Assembly: GCF_029227915.1 (NCBI RefSeq)
Contig: NC_079877.1
Span: 17,222,851-17,286,850 of the forward strand
Length of the DNA stretch: 64,000 nucleotides
Source: Hydractinia symbiolongicarpus
Taxonomy: Eukaryota > Cnidaria > Hydrozoa > Anthoathecata > Hydractiniidae
Direction: 5' to 3'
In this document: positions 48,601 to 58,600 of the stretch, one piece after another
Layout: every line of letters starts with the position of its first letter
Position numbering within the stretch: position 1 is the first letter of the stretch
The notes under the pieces: model-generated
What the model saw: the letters and a program-made list of their open reading frames with translations, nothing else
What the model was told of the DNA's origin: nothing
The model's database searches: none
Translations under genes and position numbers: made by a program

Positions 48601-51600
48601 AAATTGTTTCATCACGTTCATACTCAGACATCTCTCCATCATCTGAAGAAAAAGTCAAATTTGAATGTCTGGGTGATATTAGACAGGAAACGTCAGGATA
48701 GAGCATGGAATTCCTTATACTGAACCAAAAAAAGCATGTAAAAAATCACCAAAATACTTTCTGAGTCTAAATCATCCAAATAGTTTTGTATTTCTTCAGG
48801 CTCACAAAAAGCTCTTTTCTTTGTCACCATCTCAGAAATAGTTTTCGCGCTCAAAAAAAACAGTGAGACTCATTGCTTTATTTGTCTAAAATACAGACCC
48901 GCGCATTCCCGAAAATTGATGTAAATTGTACCCGAGTCATTCCTACGCGTAGATAAGAAGATAGAATTGGGAATAGGCCTGCGGTCCTGATATTATTCAA
49001 GTTTAAATATGAAAATTTACGTTGTACGTCCTTCGGTACTTGTGTTGGACGTACAACGTACGTCCTTCAGCGTAAAAAGGTTAATATTGAAACAAGAAAA
49101 AAATTTTCCATTCATGTAAAATGTTTAACAAAATGCTTTGTCTACAAGGAAGAGGTAACTTCATCAAGTGGAACCCATACTGATTATGGTGCACTCAAGA
49201 CGAAACATAACAACCACAAGAAGTTGTTTCACTAACATCTATACAAACATAAAATAAAGTTACCAAAATTCTTATGGCCTGATCCTGGTAAAGCATAGAA
49301 TATAGATGAGTTTTGAAATTTTTACAGAAAGGGACTGTTTTTTATATTTTTTGCTTGTGCATATCTGTGTGCATGTCAATTATTCTTGATGCAAAATCAA
49401 AACATTACATCCTGCTTCAACTCATCTATAAAATGCTATATTGAAGCATGCACCATCATTAGATCCATCATAAACTGTTGAACAGATTAATGTCAAAATG
49501 TCGCCATAGAAACAAATATTTATTATCAACTCTCAAATAAAATGAGAACCTATAGTCTAAATAAATGCATTTAATTACAAAATGAAACTTTAAGTTGCTA
49601 CTGTGATAGTGTTTTATTAAAGAAATAAAAGCATTTATCATTTAGATAAAATTCAATTCTTTTGGTTCATATTTTCAAGAAATAAACAGGGTTGCAATAT
49701 ATATATATAAATATATATTAAAAATTCTTCATAAAGTATGCACATGCATTCATTAATATACAATTACATATATTTTTAGGAATACAAAGTGCACTGAAAT
49801 CATTTCTTTAGCATTTCAGCATATGTTTCGTTGTTTAACTACAGTGATCTGTTGTTGGCATTGTTTTCAACACAAAATCACGACAGGATTCTAATTAGAA
49901 ATATAAAGCTCGTTCAAAAAAATTTGTTAACTGTAGAGAACAAAACCTCAGGCAACTTGAGGGTTTTCCACACTAAAATTATTGTAACTATACACTTCCT
50001 TTTAATCCCAGATAAATACAATAAGAGTGCTCAATTTCAAGAAATCAAACATTTTTTTATTCGGCTTGAAATCGATTAAAAAAGCAGTGTGCATTATTGT
50101 GGTGGCAAAGATTCTTTGTGAAAGGAAGAGTGAAATTTAAGTCTGAAATCTCTTGAAGTGTTTTTCCAGCATGCAACAGAAAGGAGAAAAAGAGATCTGC
50201 CAAAAACCTATAAAACAACAACTGTGTAAAGTTCTATAATATAGAATAACAAAAATTTTATTAGTCCTTTGCTTAATGTCTGTAATGTTTGGTTATTGTA
50301 TGGTCGAGTTATTAGTTAATTATTTGTAGTTTGAATCTGATTTCAATAATTAAATGTTACAAATGCTCGCCTATTTACTTTTTGTTAGTTCAACATTACA
50401 AACTGCAGCAATTCAAAAGCAACAAAGGAGTTACTTTGACAGATACCTTAAGCAGTCAAGCGACCATCCAATGGCAGTAGAGTGGTCACTGCGCTACCAT
50501 TGTAACAGTTGGCTATGCACAGAACATAAAAAAACCCTAGGCCTTTTTATGAACAGGGCATTTTAAATTTTACACATTTAACAGCTGATTTCTGTGAGAT
50601 AATATCATTGATGTTAATACACAGATTTGTTGTCCAGAATAGTATTTTTCATGCAAATTTAACCTTATTCTTCATGAAACATGATGTTGGTTTCAAATCT
50701 TTGAGTCATATTATGGAGTCAAAATTTTAAAAATTCCACTTTTTTTGCACCTGACCTTCCAACCATAAAAATATTTCTGGGAACAGCCTAAGTGTTCGCT
50801 GCTTAGCAGTTCACCATATCTTAGCTACTGATTGTCACTCGGGGAGAACTGATAGCTAGCCTGTAACAAGTGAGTCAGCAAATGTAGGATAATTATATGG
50901 TACATATACAGTATTTGATATTAATTACAGTATTTGATATTAATTATTTCTACCCTACAGTTATATTAATAATAGAAATCTTTTTTACTCAAATTTCCAC
51001 TTTTTCTTGCTAACTACAATCTCCCCATACCCATCTATATAGGTCCTATACAATGGCCTCTATGGCTCACTTCTCTTGTTAATAAAAACACTTCTCTTCT
51101 TAGTCAAAACACTTCTCTTCATTCCTCCGAAATTGTCTTTTCTGTTCAAAACACTTCTCTTTCAAAGTGAGAACACTTCTCTTCCATGAACACAAAAAAT
51201 TCCCAGACTCGATTAGGGTCCAGAATATTGATTGAGCTGGATTTTGAAAACTCACATTTTTGAATAAATGACCGACCACCCTCATCTCTAGGGTTTTTTG
51301 CCTTTTTGATATATAAGGGAGACAGCGAAATCCCATGAGACGACGTTGAATAAATGACATTGTTGTATCTGTTTAAGGCATTTGTTTATCTTTTTAAAGT
51401 GTTATACTTTACTTCTTATTTCTTTATTGTTCTGAACAAAATACGTATTATTTTAATCTAAAATCTCAGCCTGATATTCGTATAAAGTACAATCATTAAA
51501 AAGAAAAAGCCTGTAGTTTCCTTGGTGGACACTACCATGATTTTGAGGACTCTGTGCAGTCATTTATTTTGCCATTTATATATTGTGTCTTGATAAATAA

Positions 51601-54600
51601 AATAGCCTACTCTGCTACTAATCTGAATTGATTTGTGATATTATTTTAATGCACCTGCTACAATATAAAGCTGTTGGTAAATTGAGCATGTGTTAGCAAA
51701 GTATACTCTTGGGAAAAGTGAAAAAAATATACAGACCATGGGTGTAAAATTGCAGACCAGATTTTTAAACTTAGTTGTGAAAAGAAAGTTTGGGGCCACA
51801 TATCAAAATGCAGAAGAGAAGTGTGAGAATAAAAAAGAGAAGTGTTTGAATCATGAAAGAGAAGTGTTTTTAAATCGGAAGAGAAGTGAGCCATAGGGGC
51901 TATCGTAAGTTCACATTACAACTGTGCAAGATAATTAGCTGCATGAGCTATACCGCTAATTAGTCATAGATTGTATTTTCCAACAACGCACTATTCAGAT
52001 TTAAAAAAAATATGGGAAAGCTGTTAGTCAGTTGTGAAGAACACAAAGACACCTTAAAAATACAATTGATATATATTGAAAAATATTGTCTTCTCTACCA
52101 TATATATAATTAGCCATATAAGAGGCTAATTAGGCCACCCTCAAAAAAAATGATTGGCTAGCGTCAACAGACTTTAAACGCAAAATTTGAATCAGGGACT
52201 TAAAACTAAAACTTGTGCCTTTCTCTTTTCTGCACGGCAGAACCAACAAAATACATTTATCTTTACATTGAAACGATTTCCATACAATGAGTTATTGATA
52301 CGATTTTTTAAACGATGTTGAACTAATTAAACTTATATATAAATGTAAAATTATTGTTTCTCTTTCTTTTATTCAACACAACATCGATTATTATAAATAT
52401 CGTAAAACAGTTTTTCAAAACTAAAAATAAACAGTTTTTCTTAAAACTAAAAATTTCCTTAAAATGGAAAATATTGCGATGAAAAAAAATTTAAGAACAG
52501 TGATAGAAATGCTTTTTTAGATCGCATTTTAAAATATTAAGAACGAAGAAAAGTGATAGAAAAGCTTTGTTAGAGATTGTGTTTCAAAAGTTTAAGAACG
52601 AAAAGCAGCGATAGAAAAACGTACGCGACAGTTTTACGATGTAGAAATTTACCTACGTGACTGTGTATAGGCTTTATTAAGAGACCTTAATTAGATTAAT
52701 AATTTCCCTTATTCTTTTATGTTAAAAGAATGTAAAAGAAACACCTTGAAACGATTTTGAAATGATCTAAAATAAATATACTGAAACGATCATAATGATA
52801 CGATTTTGAAAGGAATTATGGTATGTGAAACGATTTCAAGTAAATATAATAAAACAATCTTGAAACGATTATGAAACGATTTTATTTTTTAATGAAACAA
52901 TTTACAAAATAGTGAAACAATTTCCATACAATCTGAAACGAGAACCTTAAACATTACCCTAAAATCGTTTCAAATTCGTATCACATGCTACGCTAATTAA
53001 AAAATGAAACGATTTGAAACAATTTTTTTTGAAACGATCTCAGAGACGATCCCAAATAGACCAAAGACAATTGATTTTCCACTTAGGGTGATAGTCCACT
53101 TTGATTGCAAAGCACTAGCTTAGCACTAGCTACATGATGATGTGTCACAGTCCACTGAAAAAGAAATGTGCCCACAAACCCAAACTGGTAGGAATTTAAC
53201 AAAATCATTGGTCAAAACAAGCAAAAAGAATGGAAACAATGTTGATTTTCATAATAGATGAATTTGGTTGTTTTGTGTGGCAGGAAAAAAGATAGGGGCG
53301 CTATTCTGCCCAGATTGCGAAAACGACCTGTTTACAACCGGGACAGCCGGATTATGTACGCACGGTCCGATTATGTTTTTTTTGCACTGGTTATGTCGTG
53401 GTGACCGGATTATGAACGCTGATATAAATAGCTGGGAGACAGGCTGTGATTGGCATTTTCTTCAAACTTTTGTAAATTAAACATTCTCTGGAAGATAGAA
53501 CACCCCTAAAAACCAGACATGGCGAAATAAAAAAAGTGTCGACGTAATTCCTAGTATAAACTACTCTTGTAGTAAATACATTTCAACATAATATACTTTG
53601 AAGCAACTAAATTTCCCGGAACCTAAATTATTCTGTTTGCAAGAATTAATTTTGGTGAAAAGTTATTTAGTATTTGCCACGAATGATATAAAAGCAGTCA
53701 GCCCTGATTATATTTGTTTTATTTAAGTCCTATAATTGTCGAATAAAATTTGACTGTCATACATAAGTCGGCCTGCCCCGATTATGTTCGTTCTATAATA
53801 AGTGAGAAATAATATTACACTGTCGTATATAAACTGCCCTGATTATGTTCCTTTTATAAGTGCCAAATAATATTTTTTGAGTAATAAGCCCGCCTGTCCC
53901 GATTATGTTGCCCTGATTATGTATTTTCTGACCTGTTCCTAACCGGGGCAAGCTGCCGTACTTAATCAGGTCAATGTTCATTATCCGGGCAGAACAGCGC
54001 TAGGTGAAGCAAAGTAATTACCAGTTTTTTTCTTTACACAAAGGCATTCTTATGACTTTTAACAAATTCAAATAAATCAGAAGGCATCAACCTGCACACT
54101 CAATATATAATAGTTTATAACCCGAACAATATCCCGTCAGAAGAAATCCACAGTAAAAGACTTTTTTTCACCAAATCCTAGCATCTTTTTTCCTGCCACA
54201 CAAATGCCAGAGCCAAGGAGCTTACTGCTAAAAAGTAAAACAAATGACGTCACACCGGAATTCATCTATTAAAACTTAAAATAGAAGCTAAAAAGTACAG
54301 CAGGCTTACATTAAAAACAAAGAACAAAATATAGCCATAGCTAGCTATAGCTGCCACTTAGGGTTTTTTTAATTTCTCAGGAAATAATTTCACCTGACCA
54401 ACTAACTTTTGCAATTAGAAATGAAGGTAACCAAACATATTTTTGAGTGTGACCTTTACTTACACCGTGCATTTAACCTGCATTGGCTACTGTCTTGTTA
54501 GGCAAATTATCAGTTCAGTTCAGACATATTTTTATGATTTGTTACCTACGAGAACTCAGAAAAATGGTTATAGTAATTACTTCGAAATAACAGTTAAATC

Positions 54601-54687
54601 ATCACCAGTACTATAGGTACTACTTTTTGCATCGTTTGGAGGAGAACGAGATTCTTTCTGATGGGCCTTTGCCCGGTCGTTGGCCAT
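39613..54687 (-). CDS. Tandem RFX-like winged-helix protein, 5 modules, 9 exons
   Basis: I know no named gene with this layout. Exons: 54687-54581 (tentative first exon), 45758-45531, 43653-43405, 42998-42708, 42237-42001, 41806-41502, 40396-40343, 40265-40212, 39902-39613; 1815 nt, 604 aa, all in phase. Exons 2-6 each encode one RFX-like winged-helix module (pattern: helix, S-x-x-x-[IV]..[FY]P, basic wing, Y-x-G-[ILV]). The best match to the RFX DNA-binding domain is module 2. Residues 490-545 form a Leu-rich coiled coil (EIKRMEEKLDGLMSVI, then LKEELAQ), so it probably dimerises. The tail has a short internal duplication (GGEIASRNSLS, GGEITSGNSLN). A nuclear DNA-binding regulator is inferred. 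The first exon (MANDRAKAHQKE) fits in phase but has a weak GTAATT donor and an 8.8-kb intron, so the true start could differ. Confidence 0.78.
41502..41806 (-). other. Winged-helix module 5 (exon)
   Basis: 101 codons, phase 2 in, phase 1 out. Core: TITDILKQGLGSVTYAKIYQ, LELAFPSIV and YIYGVGL. The wing position has NEVEG rather than the basic residues of RFX. A 45-residue acidic extension follows the fold before the coiled-coil exons. Confidence 0.75.
42001..42237 (-). other. Winged-helix module 4 (exon)
   Basis: 78 codons, phase 2 both sides. Core: DLKNVLCKKIGKVITEKAAL, VRKAFPDIFYRKRDG, VKGVEI. The basic RKR of the wing is kept, but the aromatic YxG of the last strand is reduced to VKG. It ends with WLEKATA then the split Trp codon, like module 2. 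Confidence 0.8.
42708..42998 (-). other. Winged-helix module 3 (exon)
   Basis: 96 codons, phase 2 both sides. Core: YAALHQYVGKVSIENCM, IKCVFPRVVRKTFDRN, FYVGLQFI. A linker of about 35 residues rich in Val and Pro follows before the split Trp. Confidence 0.8.
43405..43653 (-). other. Winged-helix module 2 (exon), closest to RFX
   Basis: 82 codons, phase 2 both sides. SCRTLFDIASKELG then SIGGHVRRAFPNVYTRRSD and WYCGISL line up with the RFX pattern (RSTLY, SFGKLIRxxF, RTRR, YYGLxI) without gaps over the recognition helix. Arg residues at the wing suggest retained DNA binding. Confidence 0.82.
43759..44509. mobile_element. Intronic element with four TGACGTCA palindromes
   Basis: It is flanked by an identical 12-bp TATATAATAATA at 43759-43770 and 44498-44509, perhaps a target duplication. 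Inside, TGACGTCA occurs at 43988, 44096, 44259 and 44414, and TTGATCAGCG near 44171 and 44333, so it is partly built of diverged 100-160-bp units. It is non-coding and lies in the intron upstream of module 2. Confidence 0.55.
45531..45758 (-). other. Winged-helix module 1 (exon)
   Basis: 75 full codons, phase 2 both sides. Core: DITQVVNELMPGHSAAAVHK, LVATFPDLQ, YYLGLRFIP. The wing is neutral (QAQQSNNKEE), so base contacts expected of RFX are missing. Confidence 0.75.
46510..49084 (-). mobile_element. piggyBac transposon with intact TTAA ends
   Basis: TTAA at 46510-46513 and 49081-49084 flank inverted ends reading TTAACCTTT. The left subterminal region has a duplicated GCACCGCTGTATTTT, and the right has repeated GTACGTCCTTC in a palindromic arrangement. 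The internal transposase is on the minus strand and is broken. It sits in intron 1 of the winged-helix gene, same orientation. Confidence 0.9.
46673..48830 (-). pseudogene. piggyBac transposase, frameshifted
   Basis: It starts at ATG 48830 (MVTKKRAFCEPEE), followed by an acidic Ser/Thr-rich N-terminus and an Arg-Gly-rich segment. The catalytic region keeps the three Asp contexts: FTIDEYLSLWKGR, VTLDNYYTSPELA and YNKTMGGVDLVSH. A C-terminal Cys/His-rich zinc motif (CVYCSKLG, HWCAVCGVGLC) follows. Several frameshifts and stops (near 48690, 48280, 47835, 47430, 47340 and 46910) split it into at least five frames, so no active enzyme is made. Confidence 0.9.
50825..52135. repeat. Composite TAATTAGC-type repeat hosting a second element
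   Basis: The left part (50825-51005) resembles 390-530. The right part (51905-52135) has several GATAATTAGC / GCTAATTAG motifs like those at 900-1000. A separate inverted-repeat element (51053-51903) lies between. It includes a small duplication of ACAGTATTTGATATTAATT at about 50908-50945. Confidence 0.4.
51053..51903. mobile_element. 851-bp MITE with 25-bp inverted ends and ACACTTCTCTT repeats
   Basis: The ends read ATGGCCTCTATGGCTCACTT (left) and, reversed, ATAGCCCCTATGGCTCACTT (right), continuing CTCTT. Five ACTTCTCTT copies lie inside the left end and four complementary AAGAGAAGT copies inside the right. The open frames here are low-complexity repeat translations. Confidence 0.75.
52265..53052. 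mobile_element. GAAACGAT-array element, copy B
   Basis: Short left array, then the core (about 52310-52610) shared with 19205-19490, then a GAAACGAT array (52740-53031), ending GAAACGATCTCAGAGACGATCC, the complement of the copy A terminus with one difference. It lies in intron 1 of the winged-helix gene. Confidence 0.7.
53298..53999. mobile_element. 702-bp MITE rich in CCCGATTATGTT motifs
   Basis: Inverted ends GCGCTATTCTGCCCAGAT and, reversed, GCGCTGTTCTGCCCGGAT. The interior has at least eight variants of CCGATTATGTT or CTGATTATGTT. A partial copy lies at 31333-31545. Confidence 0.75.
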
Positions 54688-55084
54688 TTTGCAAATTTTG
54701 CTTGGCAGAAGAGCTCAATTGCACTGTTGTAGATCGCGCGAAGCACAGGCAGTTGTTGCGCTGCTGGCTGCTTTCCTGGTTGGCAACAAAACCTTGCCTG
54801 AATTAAAGAAACTGTTTTAAACTAATTAATTTTTTAAAGCATTAGGCTGACGCTAAAAGAAAACTTTAAAAATAAAAAAAAAATTGTTCTGGGTAAAATA
54901 TATTTTGCAAACTGTCATTTTGACAATTTTTTTTCCCGCAAAAATCCAATATTTAAAAATTAAAAAGCTAAATCTTAGCATCGTTTTAGGGTTATTTCCC
55001 GTTTCTCCTAGAAACGAGATTAGGTTAAATCCCTTTTAAAAAAGACAAGATGCAATAATGTATATATCTCGCATCATCAACTAG

Positions 55085-55490
55085 TTACCAATTACACGGG
55101 TTTTTTTTTACAAGAAACATTTATTTGGGCTTTAGGGCTCAATCTTTCTAAGTTTTTTTGGAAAATAAGCCTCAAATGTTTCTTATTTGTTTCTTATTCT
55201 CATTTGTTTCAAAAACATGCTTTTCGATGATACTTCCTACCTGAGAAAAATCGATGCAAGTGTTTTCATGCGAGTTTCTTTCTGATTTTCTTTACTGTTC
55301 GCTATGCTGGTAGGCAGAAAGGGTGCAGATGATGGAAACATTTTTGATTTGTTTCACTTTTAGTGCTTTCTGTTTAGTTTTCTTCCTTTTTAAGCCTGCC
55401 CATGTTTCTTAGATGTTTCTTAGTTTTTTGCCAATATGAGCCTATGTTTTTTGTATGCATGTTTCTTTAAAAAAAACGTGTAATTGGTAA
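55085..55490. mobile_element. 406-bp MITE with TTACCAATTACACG inverted ends
   Basis: TTACCAATTACACG at 55085-55098 and its exact complement at 55477-55490, each followed inward by a T/A run and AAGAAACAT. The interior repeats ATGTTTCTTAG/TTTGTTTCTTA. Confidence 0.8.
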
Positions 55491-55549
55491 AAATGTATTT
55501 CAGTGAAAGCACTTTGTATTTAATAATCTTTAAATTTTAATATATAAAT

Positions 55550-55555
55550 TTTATT
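55550..55555 (-). promoter_or_regulatory. Candidate polyadenylation signal of the 888-aa gene
   Basis: Minus-strand AATAAA 97 bp below the stop codon at 55652. Confidence 0.4.
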
Positions 55556-55651
55556 CCAAATTTACAAAAGAAATCACATATTAAAAAAAAGTAAAAGTAA
55601 ATAACAAAGAAAAATATTTATAAAAGTTATATTTCAAGAATTTTAAAATTT

Positions 55652-58600
55652 TTAAACCGACGTCGCATCTATCTTGTCGATAATTTCCAATGGCGGAGTG
55701 GAAAAAAAATCTGACGTCACTTTGTATCGAGGATGAATTTCGTCAGTAGTCGTTGAACAAATGACGGATGAAATCTCGCTAATATCTAACGATTGATGAT
55801 TCAACCAAGCTTCTAACTGATGAAGGATTCCATCAACTTTCTGCACGGATATTTCTTGATTATTTTCCAGTAGCAAGCTTGGTGAGATGCTTCGTCTAAG
55901 AAACAAACGGCAAAAAGGGTAAAGCTGACAACGCAACCTTATGGAAATTGACAAGTTGTAGAAATAAGATGAAGATTTGAGAGATAATTACAAAGAGTGT
56001 ACACTAAACGTCAAGCCAACGCGTAAACTTTACATTCAACCCTCCACCCATGTCCTGAACGAGAAAATCAAAAAATCTAATGTTTAAGTATCGTCGATCT
56101 CTGGATGGAATAATAAGCACGTCTGCTCATGTGATACGCTTCTATTTTCCAAAAAAAAAAAATCTCGTATAAAATATTTAAATGTTAAAGGTTTTATTCT
56201 CTGTCTCCCAAGGTCGAATTGTACTTTTTGAGTCGCCCTGAAAATTGCAAATTATTGTGTTGCTTACAAAGTTTATTCTCCATTAGCACACAATTAAATT
56301 TCGAAATATCGAGAGAAGTTGGAGAAAGGAGTTGGAATAGATACAGCGTTGAAAATCTAGATTTTCAAAAGTACAGGGGTGGTCTCAAAACTTTTTAAAT
56401 TAACAAAATCAACATTCAACATGAATGCTTTGAACATATAGAACAAAAGATCTGTAATATAGCACATTTCAGATGAATGTGTACCTTAAATTGATAAGAC
56501 TAATTTTCCCGAGGTCAAAAAAGTGCATTTCGTAAAAAGATTTTTTGCGAATCAGTCAATTTCAGATATTTCGCGAATATTAATTTTCGCAAATTGGTCT
56601 ACCTTAAGGGTACATATTTTCGCAGGTGTTGAATTTTGCGGATGGGCAAAATGGTATTTTTCGTGGGTATTAAATTTCGCGGATCGAGATTCTCAAAATA
56701 TTGGCGCGCTTACTTAATTTCGTGGATGAGGTTTTGACTCAGTTTTTTTTTAAAAAAAATTTGGAATAACGGCGGAATGAACAGAAGAATATAAGGAATT
56801 CAATATTTTTTAAGGTTTTTTTTTGTTCATTCATTTGTTCATCATCAAAACATGCAAAGGCATTTCTGCAGAAATCAACATCAAAACTCGTAGAGAAATC
56901 TTTAAAAAAAAATTAAAATAAAAATTTCGCGGGAATTTTTTTCGCGTATTGACTATTTTTAGATTTGTTATTCTAGCACTCCACAATTTTCTTTTAATTT
57001 AGAATTTATCATATGCACTAAAGATATCCGCGAAAGTTTCAATGAAGCAGATAAACGTAATAAAGCTATAAAGTGTTCTTATTAAGGAAGAAGAAAGAGA
57101 AAAAACGAACAAAAATCAAATAATTTAACGAAGATTAATTTTAACGAGTGCGCTCTTTAAAGTAATTTCGCGAATTGACCTGTCCTGGGTTTTTGCGAAT
57201 ACAAATTTTCGCGAATATAAGTAAAATTTATGAGAGAAAGCAAACCTACCTGGCAACATCTTGTGCGATCACCTTCAATTTATTCTCCGTACAACTACAC
57301 GTACGCATTGCCTTCTGAAGAGAACAGACTTTTCTACGGTAACGATCTTCCAATTTCTGGTACGCGTTAGCCACCTTCTTTTGTTCTTCAAGTTTCTTCA
57401 GAAGCTTCCGTCTCTCGTGTTCAAATTCAAATTTCATTTCTTTAATTTTTGCAGCTAAAACGTCTTCCTCGTAATTTTCTTCCGGGTCGGTGTTATCTGT
57501 TTGTACGGCGGCGTCACATTTTTGAGACGCCAAACCCGACGTTAAATAAACAAATTGCTCGCGTGCGTTGTTGACGTTTATGTATGATGGTTCCACAATT
57601 ACAGTATCAACGGATGCTTTCTTCGGCTTTGGAAGAGTAGCAGGGGCGTTTTTTCGCCTGGGCGTGTGCGGTGTATTCGGTACAGACAGAAGTGCGCACT
57701 CGACAGGTTTCCCCTCGTCGTTAATCTTAGATATTTTTTCGTGAGACTTGTTATCGAAACTAGCGGAAGAGGAAAGATTTTGAGAGGATAAGTTTTGGGT
57801 CGACGTTCCGTGAGATTCGATCAGGTTGGCATCGTGGAAATCATCGAGACTGTAATTCGTTAATCCAATGGTGGTGTGTCTTTTCAAAGACATGGACTGT
57901 TTATTCTTAAGTTCTACAAGTGATGTCTTTCGTGGGTTTTCAAAAATATTGTCCAGCGCTTTTAAACTAGACGAAGCTCCCGCAGACACGCGCGCAATTT
58001 CTTGTTCGTGAATACGAATAAGATCTTTCAAGCTCATACTCACTGTTTTCGATAAATCATTGTGTGGTAAAACACAATCGCAGTTGGAAGAATGACTGCA
58101 GCGACGCTTTCGATGAACGTCGTGACAATACGCGTCGGTTTCAGAAAGGTTTCGTCTGCCCTTATTGTACTTATGTATATTGCCACTAGAGCTAGCACAG
58201 TCTGAAGTTTTTGCAGATTTAGAACAGGAAGATAGCACCTCTTGAACAGTTCGTTGTACGGGTAATGGTGGTCTTTCTGGTGGATCATCGCTTGATCCAG
58301 CGTTGTATAAATCGCCACAGTTGCTTTCATTGTTATTACAATCACTACGATCGAGATGGCCAACAGAATTATTTTTTGCTTCGCTGATATCGATATCATG
58401 CTCAAGCAGAGCCTGATTGTTTAATTTCTCCTCACTCTTTTCTGTGTTGTAACCACTTTCAGTTTTATTTAAACTGTTTCCCTTTAAAACATCTGTCTCA
58501 CTATAATTATTTGCATCTCTTTCCGGAAGTAAAGCTCGTTTTGGCCACGAGAAAGCCTTTACTTTCCGTATTAGAGGTGATATACGTCGTGCTGCTCCTT

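Larger units (their letters stand above)
54688..55651. other. Intergenic, promoter side of the winged-helix gene; holds a MITE
   Basis: No exon is seen. If the tentative first exon is right, the promoter of the winged-helix gene lies here. CpG sites cluster at 54730-54750. A MITE occupies 55085-55490, and a minus-strand AATAAA for the next gene lies at 55550-55555. Confidence 0.45.

Noticed and set aside
48147-48723. Plus-strand frames of 110 and 134 aa
   Set aside because: Antisense shadows of the piggyBac transposase N-terminal region.
52740-53052. Regularly spaced short repeats that might suggest a CRISPR array
   Set aside because: Repeats are 8-12 bp, imperfect and unspaced, in a eukaryotic intron. 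They are transposon subterminal arrays.
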